From positions 1 to 44,260 of the forward strand of contig CADCWF010000020.1 in NCBI GenBank assembly GCA_902806345.1: 44,260 nucleotides of DNA, read 5' to 3'. Every line of letters starts with the position of its first letter. The stretch's first letter is position 1. The translations under genes were made by a program, and so were the position numbers. Under the pieces are notes generated by a model. That model did not search any database, was not told the origin of the DNA, and worked only from the letters and a program-made list of their open reading frames with translations. The DNA comes from an uncultured Thermomicrobiales bacterium. GTDB taxonomy: Bacteria > Chloroflexota > Chloroflexia > Thermomicrobiales > UBA6265. Below are positions 1 to 8,006 of the stretch, piece by piece.

Positions 1-1515
1 GGCGGCTGCCTCGGCGGCTGGCGGCCCGCGCTGCGGGCGGCGGCCGCGGCACAAGAGGCCACCCCGGGCGGCTCGGTCAACATGGGCATCGTCGCCGACG
101 TCCAGAGCTTCGACCCGCCGATCCCCGGCGACAACCCGAGCATCTGGACGATGCTCAACATCTACGACCAGTTGCTCCGGGTCGCCAAGAGCGGGCAGGA
201 GGTCGAGCCCTGCCTCGCCGAGAGCTACGAGCTCAGCGACGACCTGCTGACCTACACCTTCAAGCTGCGGCCGGGCGTCGTCTTCCACGACGGGACGCCG
301 CTGACGGCCGCCGACGTCAAGTACTGCATCGACCGCGTCTCGTTCGCCGAGGAGTCCGGCTGGCTCTCGCTCTTCACCGCCGTCGAGGAGACCTCCGCCC
401 CGGACGACGCGACCTTCGTCCTGAAGGTGAAGCAGCCGTGGGCCCCGATGATCGCCAACATGGCGCTCTTCGCCGCCTCGATCTACCCCAGGGCCGCCCA
501 CGAGGCCCAGGGCGCCGAGCTCTTCGAGCAGCCGATCGGGACCGGCCCGTTCGTCCTCGAGTCGTGGCAGAAGGGCGCCTCGATCGTCCTCAAGAAGAAC
601 CCCGACTACTGGCTGGAGGGCCAGCCCTACCTCGACGAGGTGGTCTTCTCGATCGTCCCCGACGCCAACACCCGGATCGTCCAGCTCCAGAGCGGCGACA
701 TGGACATCGCCAGCGACGTGCCCTTCTCGCAGATCGACGCGCTCGAGGCGGACGACAGCCTCCAGGTGCTCGTCGCCCCGGTCGGCCGGGTCGACTACGT
801 CGCGATCAACCACCAGCGGGAGCCGTTCGGTGATGCCAAGGTCCGCCAGGCCCTGAACCTCGCCGTCGACAAGGCCGCCATCGTCCAGGCGGTGCTCTAC
901 GGTCGGGCCGAGGTCGCCCAGTCGGCCCTGCCCCGGATGCGGTTCTGGAACGACGAGACCGCGCCGTACCCCTACGACCCGGAGCGGGCCCGCCAGTTGC
1001 TGGCCGAATCCGAGGCCGGCGGCGGCTTCTCCACCACGCTGGGGGTGACCGCCGGCGACGCCGAGCACACCGCCGTCGCCACGATCATGAAGGACCAGCT
1101 GGCCCAGGTCGGGATCGAGGTCGAGATCTACGAGGGCGAGAGCGCCGCCCTCTACGTCGACACCTTCCAGGGGCTGGACTACGACCTCGTCATCCAGTAC
1201 CACACGACCGACACGATCGACGCCTCCCAGATCACCCGCTACGCGATGGCCTCCCGCGACGACGGCACCGGTGCCCTCTGGACCGGCTACGTCAACGAGC
1301 GGATCGACGAGCTGGCGGCGCAGTCGCTGACCGAGCAGGACCCGGCCAAGCGGGAAGAGATGTACTTCGAGATCCAGAAGCTCGGCTTCGACGACGCGTT
1401 CATCCTCTACCTCTACTTCCCGGACAGCCGGACCGGCCTCCGGGCCGACATCAACGGCTTCGAGATCCTGCCGACGGCCAACTACCGGATGTGGGAGGTG
1501 TGGCGGTCGGCCTAG
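1..1515 (+). CDS. ABC transporter substrate-binding protein, family 5 (5' end outside window)
   Basis: Solute-binding protein of the SBP_bac_5 (dipeptide/oligopeptide/nickel) family, acting outside the membrane to deliver substrate to the permeases encoded just downstream. The reading frame is open to base 1, so the true start and most of the export signal lie upstream. The first visible residues are an Ala-rich signal end followed by AQEATPGGSVNMG. An internal ATG at 82 is too far into the mature protein to be the start. Family hallmarks are FKLRPGVVFHDGTPLTAADVKY, the IGTGPFVLESW block and the NPDYW motif. It is the first gene visible in a five-gene operon, 60 bp before the first permease. 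Substrate is not determinable from sequence. Confidence 0.93.
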   Translation, partial: GGCLGGWRPALRAAAAAQEATPGGSVNMGIVADVQSFDPPIPGDNPSIWTMLNIYDQLLRVAKSGQEVEPCLAESYELSDDLLTYTFKLRPGVVFHDGTPLTAADVKYCIDRVSFAEESGWLSLFTAVEETSAPDDATFVLKVKQPWAPMIANMALFAASIYPRAAHEAQGAELFEQPIGTGPFVLESWQKGASIVLKKNPDYWLEGQPYLDEVVFSIVPDANTRIVQLQSGDMDIASDVPFSQIDALEADDSLQVLVAPVGRVDYVAINHQREPFGDAKVRQALNLAVDKAAIVQAVLYGRAEVAQSALPRMRFWNDETAPYPYDPERARQLLAESEAGGGFSTTLGVTAGDAEHTAVATIMKDQLAQVGIEVEIYEGESAALYVDTFQGLDYDLVIQYHTTDTIDASQITRYAMASRDDGTGALWTGYVNERIDELAAQSLTEQDPAKREEMYFEIQKLGFDDAFILYLYFPDSRTGLRADINGFEILPTANYRMWEVWRSA

Positions 1516-1575
1516 ACCCCCGGCGCCGGCGGGACGCCACTCCCGCCGGCGCCAACGGTCGGCTGACGGTAGGGT

Positions 1576-2514
1576 ATGGACAAGCTGGTCTTCCTCGGGC
1601 GGCGTCTGCTGCAACTCGTCCCGGTCGCGTTCGGCGTCACCGTCGTCGTCTTCCTGATGCTGCGCCTGATCCCCGGCGATCCCGTCCGGATCATGCTCGG
1701 CTCGCGGGCGACGCCGGAGTCGATCGCCAGCCTGGAGCGCAACCTCGGGCTCGACAAGCCGCTCTGGGAGCAGTACCTGGTCTTCCTCGGGAACCTGACC
1801 CGGGGCGACCTCGGTACCTCGCTGCTCTACCGCCAGCCCGTCCGCGAGCTGGTCCTGGAGCGGCTGCCGGCGACGCTCTCGCTCGTCGCCTACAGCGCCC
1901 TCCTCGCGGTTGCGATCACGTTGCCCCTGGCGATCCTGGCGGCCCGGCGGCAGGACCGCCCGGCCGATCAGGCGGTCCGCGTCGGTACCCTGCTGTCCCT
2001 GGCGATGCCGTCGTTCTGGGTCGGCATCATCTTCATGATGTTCTTCAGCCTGCGGCTCGACCTCTTCCCGGTCTCCGGCCTGGGCGAGGGGTTGTCCGGC
2101 CGGATCTACCACCTCTTCCTGCCGTCGCTGACGGTCGCCCTCTCCCTGGCGGCGATCCTGATCCGCAGCCTGCGCGCCTCGCTGCTGGCCGTCGCCCGCG
2201 CCGACTTCGTCGACACGGCCCGCGCCAAGGGGGTGACCGAGCGGCGGATCATGGTCCACCACGTCCTCCGCAACGCGCTGATCTCGACGGTCACCATCCT
2301 CGGCGTCAACATCGGCTGGCTGATCGGCGGCACCGTCGTCATCGAGAACCTGTTCGCCATCCCCGGCCTGGGGGCCCTGATGCTGGCCTCGATCTCCGGC
2401 CGCGACTACCCGATGGTGCAGGGGATCACCCTCGTCTTCGCGGTCCTGGTCGTCACCGTCAACATCGCGACCGACCTGACCTACGCGATCATCGACCCGC
2501 GCGTCAGCCTGTAG
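1576..2514 (+). CDS. ABC transporter permease, DppB-like
   Basis: Inner-membrane permease subunit (312 aa) of a peptide-type ABC importer. The N-terminal GRRLLQLVPVAFGVTVVVF helix and the RLIPGDPVRIMLG motif are typical of DppB/OppB. About six hydrophobic segments follow. The cytoplasmic EAA loop that contacts the ATPases reads DTARAKGVTERRIMVHHVLRN near residues 214-234. The C terminus ends DLTYAIIDPRVSL, typical of the family. It lies between the binding protein and the DppC-like permease (27 bp downstream), so it is surely co-transcribed. The ATG at 1576 has only a weak upstream purine run (GGTAGGG). Confidence 0.95.
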   Translation: MDKLVFLGRRLLQLVPVAFGVTVVVFLMLRLIPGDPVRIMLGSRATPESIASLERNLGLDKPLWEQYLVFLGNLTRGDLGTSLLYRQPVRELVLERLPATLSLVAYSALLAVAITLPLAILAARRQDRPADQAVRVGTLLSLAMPSFWVGIIFMMFFSLRLDLFPVSGLGEGLSGRIYHLFLPSLTVALSLAAILIRSLRASLLAVARADFVDTARAKGVTERRIMVHHVLRNALISTVTILGVNIGWLIGGTVVIENLFAIPGLGALMLASISGRDYPMVQGITLVFAVLVVTVNIATDLTYAIIDPRVSL

Positions 2515-2541
2515 CGGCGGGGGCAGGGGAGGGACCGGGCG

Positions 2542-3423
2542 ATGGCGACCACCAGCACCCACGCGGCCCCGACGGCGCGGCCCCGCGCCGCCTGGCCGGC
2601 GGTGCCGGGCCTCCGCCTGCCGCCGACGCTGCTCGTCGGCGGCGTCCTTCTGGCCGTCGTCGTCGCCCTGGCGGTGATGGCCCCCCTGCTGACCCCCTAC
2701 GGCCCGCTCGACCAGGATCTCCTCAACGCCAAGAAGCCCCCGTCCTGGGGCCACCCCTTCGGCACCGACAACTTCGGCCGCGACGTCCTGACCCGCGTCC
2801 TCTTCGGCGCCCGGGTCGACCTCCTGATCGGGCTGGTGCCGACGGCGATCACCTTCGTCGTCGGCGTTTCCCTCGGCGCCGTCGCCGGCTACTTCGGCGG
2901 CCGGGTCGACGCCGTCCTGATGCGGCTCGTCGACATCGCCGTCGCCTTCCCCTTCTTCGTGCTGCTGATCGCGCTCGTCGCCATGCTCGGCCCCGGCCTC
3001 CGGAACATGATCGTGGCGATCTCCCTGGTCGGCTGGATTTCCTACGCCCGGATCGTCCGCGGCGAGGTGCTGGTCGCCCGCCAGGCCGAGTACGTCCTGG
3101 CGGCCCGCACCCTCGGCTTCGGCGATGCCCGGATCATCGCCGGCCACCTGCTGCCGAACGTGATTACCGCCGCCATCGTCTTCTCGATGGCCGATATCGT
3201 CCTCAACATCCTGCTCGGCACTGCCCTCTCCTTCCTCGGCCTGGGGCCGCAGGCGCCGACCGCGGAGTGGGGCCGGATGATCCAGGAGGGGCGGCAGTTC
3301 ATCGCCTCCGGCGAGTGGTGGATGACCACCTTCCCGGGTCTGGCGATCGTCGTCGTCGCCGTCGCCTTCAGTCTGATCGGCGACGGCCTGGCCGACCTCC
3401 TCCGGGTCGAGGACCGGGTATGA
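2542..3423 (+). CDS. ABC transporter permease, DppC-like
   Basis: Second permease subunit (293 aa), forming the channel with the DppB-like partner. A charged, Pro-rich N-terminal tail precedes the first membrane helix near residues 30-50. The family motif for the periplasmic loop is GHPFGTDNFGRDVLTRVLFGAR. The EAA loop reads AARTLGFGDARIIAGHLLPN. The segment LSFLGLGPQAPTAEWGRMI is the usual DppC/OppC signature near the end. The stop codon overlaps the ATG of the next gene by four bases (ATGA at 3420-3423), indicating translational coupling. SD-like GGGGAGGGA lies upstream of the ATG. Confidence 0.95.
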   Translation: MATTSTHAAPTARPRAAWPAVPGLRLPPTLLVGGVLLAVVVALAVMAPLLTPYGPLDQDLLNAKKPPSWGHPFGTDNFGRDVLTRVLFGARVDLLIGLVPTAITFVVGVSLGAVAGYFGGRVDAVLMRLVDIAVAFPFFVLLIALVAMLGPGLRNMIVAISLVGWISYARIVRGEVLVARQAEYVLAARTLGFGDARIIAGHLLPNVITAAIVFSMADIVLNILLGTALSFLGLGPQAPTAEWGRMIQEGRQFIASGEWWMTTFPGLAIVVVAVAFSLIGDGLADLLRVEDRV

Positions 3424-4427
3424 CGCCACCCCCCATCCTCCGCGTCCGCGGGCTGGAAACCTCGTTCGCGACCTCCGGCGGTCTCGTCCGGGCGGTCGAC
3501 GGCGTTTCCTTCGACGTCGGCCCCGGCGAGGCGTTCGGTCTGGTCGGCGAGAGCGGCTGCGGCAAGAGCGCCACCTGCCGCTCGATCATCGGCCTCCTGC
3601 CCGGCCACGCCACGACGGCCGGCGCGGTCGAGTTCAACGGTCAGAATCTGCTGGCGGCCACTCCCGAGGCGATGCGCCGGGTCCGCGGCGCCGAGATCGC
3701 GATGGTCTTCCAGGACCCGATGACCGCCCTCAACCCGGTCGCCCGGATCGGCGACCAGGTGGCCGAGGCAGTGCGCGCCCACCAGCGGGTTGGCCACCGC
3801 GCCGCCCGGGCGCGGGCGCTGGAACTGCTGCGGCTGGTCGGCATCCCGGCGCCGGAGCGGCGGCTGGACGACTACCCGCACCGCTTCTCCGGCGGCATGC
3901 GGCAGCGGGTCGTGATCGCGATCGCCCTGGCCGGCGAGCCACGGATCCTGTTGGCCGACGAGCCGACCACCGCGCTCGACGTCACCATCCAGGACCAGAT
4001 CCTGACGCTGCTCGTCCGCTTGCAGGCCGAGCTCGGGATGAGCGTGGTGCTGGTCTCGCACGACCTGGGGGTGGTCGCCCGGGTCTGCCAGCGGGTGGCT
4101 GTGATGTACGCCGGGCAGATCGTCGAGCAGGGCCCGGTCGAGACCGTGCTCGGCGCCCCTCGCCACCCCTACACGATCGGCCTCCTGGCCTCGCTGCCGG
4201 GGATCGCCGGGCGGGCCCGTTACCTGCGGCCGATCCCGGGGGCGCCGCCCAGCCTGCTCGACCCGCCGAGCGGCTGCCGCTTCCACCCCCGCTGCCCGTT
4301 CGCCACCGAGCGCTGCCCGACGTGGGCGGTCGAGCGCCTCCCGGTGGGCCCCGACCACGATGCCGCCTGCTGGCGCCAGGAGGCGATCGCCGAGGAGTCG
4401 CGGTTGGCGGCGGTGGGGACGACGTGA
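3420..4427 (+). CDS. ABC transporter ATP-binding protein, DppD-like
   Basis: Cytoplasmic ATPase subunit, 335 aa. The start is the ATG at 3420 that overlaps the permease stop. Walker A is GESGCGKS at residues 43-50, the Q-loop region is [13 protein letters not shown], the ABC signature is FSGGMRQRV and Walker B is [13 protein letters not shown]. The C-terminal oligopeptide-transporter domain has the usual RHPYTIGLL followed by a Cys-rich segment ([15 protein letters not shown] plus a later C). In some relatives these cysteines are reported to hold an iron-sulfur cluster; here that is only an inference. It pairs with the DppF-like ATPase whose GTG overlaps this stop. Confidence 0.95.
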   Translation: MTPPPILRVRGLETSFATSGGLVRAVDGVSFDVGPGEAFGLVGESGCGKSATCRSIIGLLPGHATTAGAVEFNGQNLLAATPEAMRRVRGAEIAMVFQDPMTALNPVARIGDQVAEAVRAHQRVGHRAARARALELLRLVGIPAPERRLDDYPHRFSGGMRQRVVIAIALAGEPRILLADEPTTALDVTIQDQILTLLVRLQAELGMSVVLVSHDLGVVARVCQRVAVMYAGQIVEQGPVETVLGAPRHPYTIGLLASLPGIAGRARYLRPIPGAPPSLLDPPSGCRFHPRCPFATERCPTWAVERLPVGPDHDAACWRQEAIAEESRLAAVGTT

Positions 4428-5497
4428 GCGCGACCGGAGGCGTGGCCGAGATGGGCAATGGGGCACCGCCGCTGGTCGAGACGCGGGACCTGACCATGCA
4501 CTTCCCGCTGCCGAGCGGGCTCGTCGACCGGCTGCGTGGTCGCCCGGCCGAGGTGGTGCGCGCCGTGGACGGCGTCTCGCTGGCGATCGCCGCCGGCGAG
4601 ACGGTCGGCCTCGTCGGCGAGAGCGGCTGCGGCAAGACCACCTTCGGTCGCTGCCTGGTCCGCCTCTACGAGCCGACGAGCGGCGACCTCCGGTTCCGTG
4701 GCGAGTCCCTGCTCGGCCACGACGCGGCGGCGGTGCGCCGGCTGCGGCGCAGCGTCCAGATGATCTTCCAGGACCCCTACTCCTCGCTCAACCCGCGGAA
4801 GACGGTGCGGGCGGCCCTGAGCGAGGTGCTGCGGGTCCACCGGATCTGCCCGGAGGCGGAGGTGCCGGCCCGGGTCGCCGGGTTGCTGGAGCGGGTCGGG
4901 CTGTCGGCGGCGCTGGCCGACCGCTACCCCCGCCAGTTCTCGGGCGGCCAGCGGCAGCGGATCGGGATCGCCCGCGCCCTGGCGGTGGAACCGGCCTTCA
5001 TCGTTGCCGACGAGGCGGTCTCGGCGCTCGATGTCTCGATCCAGGCCCAGGTGCTGAACCTGCTCGCCCAGCTCCAGGACGACCTCGGCCTGACCTACCT
5101 GTTCATCGCCCACAACCTGGGGGTGGTCCGCCACATCGCCGACCGGGTGGCGGTGATGTACCTCGGCACGATCGTCGAGGTGCAGGCGGCGGCGACGGTC
5201 TTCGACCAGCCCCTCCACCCCTACACCCAGGCGCTGGTGCGGGCGATCCCGACGCTGGACCGCGGCCGGGCCGCGCGGCCGACGACGGCCGCGATCGAGG
5301 GCGACCCGCCGAGCCCGATGGCGGTGCCCGCGGGGTGCCGCTTCCACCCCCGCTGCCCCTACGCGATGCCGGTCTGCCGGGAGGTCGCGCCCGTGCTGGC
5401 GCCCCAGCCGGGGGGCCCGGCGGTCGCCTGCCACCTCTACCCCGGGCAGCCGGCCGCGGCGGGCGCCGTGTCGGTCAACATCGGAACCGGGGCGTAG
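4424..5497 (+). CDS. ABC transporter ATP-binding protein, DppF-like
   Basis: Second ATPase of the importer, 357 aa from the GTG at 4424, which shares GTGA with the stop of the previous gene. That coupling is the reason for preferring this start over an ORF extension inside the upstream gene. Motifs are Walker A GESGCGKTT, Q-loop QMIFQDPYSSLNPRKTV, signature FSGGQRQRIGIARAL and Walker B FIVADEAVSALDVSIQ. The C-terminal HPYTQALV and [14 protein letters not shown] segments are the oligopeptide-type tail. The middle of Walker B reads DEAVSALD rather than DEPTSALD, a common DppF variant. It is the last gene of the operon; the next gene is convergent, 24 bp away. Confidence 0.95.
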   Translation: MSATGGVAEMGNGAPPLVETRDLTMHFPLPSGLVDRLRGRPAEVVRAVDGVSLAIAAGETVGLVGESGCGKTTFGRCLVRLYEPTSGDLRFRGESLLGHDAAAVRRLRRSVQMIFQDPYSSLNPRKTVRAALSEVLRVHRICPEAEVPARVAGLLERVGLSAALADRYPRQFSGGQRQRIGIARALAVEPAFIVADEAVSALDVSIQAQVLNLLAQLQDDLGLTYLFIAHNLGVVRHIADRVAVMYLGTIVEVQAAATVFDQPLHPYTQALVRAIPTLDRGRAARPTTAAIEGDPPSPMAVPAGCRFHPRCPYAMPVCREVAPVLAPQPGGPAVACHLYPGQPAAAGAVSVNIGTGA

Positions 5498-5521
5498 GTT
5501 GGGGTGTAGTCGGTCCGGAGG

Positions 5522-6085
5522 TCAACCGGTGAACAGCTCATCGAGGTCGATCGCGACGCCGGGCAGGAACGCCGGCTCGACGATGCCGCCGGTGCGTATC
5601 GTCTCGGCGTAGGTCCGATCGGGCTGGCGGATCCAGATCGTGAGGGTCCGCTCGTAGGGGTGGACGTACCAGATCTCCTCATCGCCGCGCTCCTTGTTCC
5701 CCCGCAACTTGACCTCGAAATCGTAGTCGCCGGTCGTCGGGGACCAGATCTCGACGACGAGGGAGAACGGGTCGGCGTAGGCGTCCGGGTTGCGCGGGTC
5801 GTCCCAGCCGGGGCCGAAGTAGGCGGCCGGGATCACGGCGACATCGGGGATGTAGTAGTTGCGCGGCGAGATGCGCGCCTTGGCGTGGTTGTTCCGGACT
5901 CGGAACTGGCGGCGGTCCACCTGGTTGAAAAGCCGAGCGCTGAGCGTCATCGCCGCGTCCCCGTGCATCGCCGTCATTCCGGGCTTCTCCCGCGGCACTC
6001 CGTCCCACAGCTCCCAGGTCACGTAGTCGTCGTGGAGGATCAGGTCTCGGTACTCCGCTTCGGTCATGCACTGGGCGAGAACCAT
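5522..6085 (-). CDS. Uma2-family (DUF820) restriction-like endonuclease
   Basis: Uma2 family protein (187 aa) with a PD-(D/E)xK nuclease-like core. Core residues visible are the PD of YYIPDVAV, the E of LVVEIWSPTT and the EVK of YDFEVKLRGN, followed by YVHPYERTLTIW. The start is the ATG at 6085, because a perfect AAGGAGG lies 6 bases upstream. The longer open frame reaching 6394 is noncoding. The cellular role of this family is poorly known. It is very abundant in Chloroflexota and Cyanobacteria, often as stand-alone copies, as here. It converges on the ABC operon. Confidence 0.88.
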   Translation of the reverse strand: MVLAQCMTEAEYRDLILHDDYVTWELWDGVPREKPGMTAMHGDAAMTLSARLFNQVDRRQFRVRNNHAKARISPRNYYIPDVAVIPAAYFGPGWDDPRNPDAYADPFSLVVEIWSPTTGDYDFEVKLRGNKERGDEEIWYVHPYERTLTIWIRQPDRTYAETIRTGGIVEPAFLPGVAIDLDELFTG

Positions 6086-6171
6086 GGCAGGCCTCCTTGG
6101 AGGAAGGGTCGGGTCGACGCGGCGGCGCTCCCGCAAGTGTACGGCGGAGGGAAGCGCCGGTCGGGGCAGGC

Positions 6172-6663
6172 TCAGCGCAGCCGGGCCATCACCAGCAGGT
6201 CGGCGAGGCCGTCGGGCCGCCGGATCGCCGCCCGCTTGCGCCCTTCGGTCTCGAAGCCGTGGCGCTCGTAGAGGCGGACGGCACGGTCGTTGTCGGCGAC
6301 CACCTCCAACTCCACCCGGGTCAATCCCAGGTAGCCGTCGGCGAGATCCAGCAGCGCCCCCAGCAGCAGGCCGCCGACGCCGCGCCCCCGCCACCCCTCG
6401 TCGACCATCATCCCGATCTCGCCGACGTGGCGCGTCTTGCCGCGGCCGACCCGCAGCCCTGCGGTCCCGACCACCCGCCCCCCAGCCTCGGCGACGAACT
6501 GGTGGTCATCAGGGCCGCGCTGCTCCAGGCGGGCGCTGACGTCGGCGACGCGATCCGAGGGCAGCGCTAGGGTGCCGGCGACCACGCTCGGCTGGAGCCG
6601 GATGGCGTGGAGCGGCTCACTGTCTCCGGGGCGTAGCGGGCGGATCAGGATCGGTTCGTCCAT
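6172..6663 (-). CDS. GNAT family N-acetyltransferase
   Basis: Acetyl-CoA-dependent N-acetyltransferase of 163 aa. The acetyl-CoA-binding motif A is seen as VDEGWRGRGVGGLLLGALLDLA (Q/R-x-x-G-x-G/A), and the C-terminal NDRAVRLYERHGFETEGR is the usual motif B. The start is the ATG at 6663, preceded by AGGAG about six bases upstream. The longer frame to 6867 is rejected. Substrate (small molecule, amino acid or protein N terminus) cannot be told. It is divergent from the gene at 6851 and shares the 187-bp upstream region, which holds a 7-bp hairpin at 6731-6753. Confidence 0.92.
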   Translation of the reverse strand: MDEPILIRPLRPGDSEPLHAIRLQPSVVAGTLALPSDRVADVSARLEQRGPDDHQFVAEAGGRVVGTAGLRVGRGKTRHVGEIGMMVDEGWRGRGVGGLLLGALLDLADGYLGLTRVELEVVADNDRAVRLYERHGFETEGRKRAAIRRPDGLADLLVMARLR

Positions 6664-6850
6664 AGTCGCTCCTGCCGCTGTTCCTACCCCAACCGCCGTC
6701 CGGTCGCGCGTCGCAGATTCGTCCGCCTTCGGCCTCCTATCGTACCGGAGGCCTGCCCGGCCGAGCGGGGACGGTGCTGCGAGGCGGCAGGGCGTATCCT
6801 TGGAGAGATGTCGCCAGGATGCAGCGGGCAGGCGGCGGGAGGGAACCCTC

Positions 6851-7768
6851 GTGGAACGGTTGGGCAAGGTGCCGCGCTACCTGGCGACGTTGCCGGAGCG
6901 GACGGCGCGGGCCTCCGCCGCGCTCGTCGGCGGCGCGCTGCGGGAGACGGCCGAGCTGGCGCTGCCGGGCGCGGTCCGCCGCTCCCACCTCTACCAGGCG
7001 ACGGTCGACCGCCTGCTCCGGATCCTGATCGAGCTGGTCGGCGACGTGAAGACCGACCTGCCGCCGGATGCGATCCCGCCGGACGAGCTGCTTAAGCGGA
7101 AGGCGGCCGGCAACGCGCTGGAGCTCGCCAGCGTGGTCGCCGTCGGCTTCTCGCCGCTCTGGGTGCTGGCCGCCGCCTCCGACGTGATGGGCGGTTCCAA
7201 GGTCTACCTCAAGGCGCTGGTCGAGGAGCTTCAGAAGATCGGCCTGCTGCCCGCCGACACCGACGTCGCCACCTACGACGACCTCCTCTCCCGCCTGGAA
7301 ACATCCTCCGGCGTCCTCGCCGACACGATCGACGTGCCGCCCCTGAAGCTGGCCGATGCCCGGCAGGCCCTCACCACGCTGCGCGCGCAGGCGGATGACC
7401 TGCCGGACCCGGCTGAGCTGGCCGCGCTCTGGAGCGACTTGAGCGCGGCGGCCCGGCGTGAGGGGATCGGGCCAGCCCAACTCTCGGCGGCCCTCGGTGC
7501 CGCCGCTGCCCGTGCGGGCTGGGAGGTCGGCAACGTCCACGTCTTCGGCTTCTACCGGGAGTCGCTCGCCACCCTCCGCCAGGAGGGGCTGCCCCGCTAC
7601 CTGCGGCGGGCGGTCGTCCCCTACCTTCGCGGCGCCGGAAGGCATCTCCGGCCGAGTCGCGAGACCTACACCGACAAGGCGCTCGCCTGGCTGGAGGAGC
7701 GGCGGGCGGCCCGCCCGGGCAGCCCTCCCGCCGCGGAACCAGGAGGTCCGCCCACACTTGAGCCGTGA
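6851..7768 (+). CDS. Conserved-looking protein of unknown function, 305 aa
   Basis: I do not recognise a family. The protein runs from a GTG at 6851 behind GGGAGGGA (8 bases away); no better start exists in frame. It is largely helical and charged, with one hydrophobic stretch at about residues 92-110 (SVVAVGFSPLWVLAAASDV) that could be a membrane or buried helix. It ends in a Pro/Gly-rich tail after a basic segment. High third-position GC and a sensible SD support a real gene. It is upstream of, and in the same direction as, the two-component system, with a 238-bp gap. A link to membrane or envelope function is only suggested by that neighbourhood. Confidence 0.75.
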   Translation: MERLGKVPRYLATLPERTARASAALVGGALRETAELALPGAVRRSHLYQATVDRLLRILIELVGDVKTDLPPDAIPPDELLKRKAAGNALELASVVAVGFSPLWVLAAASDVMGGSKVYLKALVEELQKIGLLPADTDVATYDDLLSRLETSSGVLADTIDVPPLKLADARQALTTLRAQADDLPDPAELAALWSDLSAAARREGIGPAQLSAALGAAAARAGWEVGNVHVFGFYRESLATLRQEGLPRYLRRAVVPYLRGAGRHLRPSRETYTDKALAWLEERRAARPGSPPAAEPGGPPTLEP

Positions 7769-7993
7769 GTGCCGGCTCGGGTCCCACTGCCGGACCCGAC
7801 GGCGGCAGGGGAATCCCGTTCAGCCGTCCCGACGTAACTCCCGGTAACCGCCCCGCCCCCGATGAGGGTTCGTCGTCGTGCGCCGCGGCTGGGAACGCGA
7901 CGGCACCGATGGTCCCCGCGGGCCACACCATCGGATAGTGCCTCCGGTGGCAAGGGTGGGGGATGATGCCCCGTTCGTGCGGGATCGGTCCGC

Positions 7994-8001
7994 GAGAGGA
8001 G
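7994..8001 (+). promoter_or_regulatory. Ribosome binding site that decides the kinase start
   Basis: GAGAGGAG, five bases before the TTG at 8007. No comparable SD precedes the upstream in-frame GTG codons, so this site argues for a TTG start of the histidine kinase. Confidence 0.6.
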
Positions 8002-8006
8002 TCCGT

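Noticed and set aside
1491..3419. Very long overlapping reading frames in alternative frames and on the opposite strand (here and throughout)
   Set aside because: High GC removes stop codons; these frames give Arg/Pro/Gly/Ala-rich low-complexity translations without motifs, while the opposing frame has clear family signatures.
7878..8006. Upstream GTG start for the histidine kinase
   Set aside because: The added 43 residues are low-complexity and lack an SD, whereas TTG 8007 has GAGAGGAG at ideal spacing directly before the first membrane helix.
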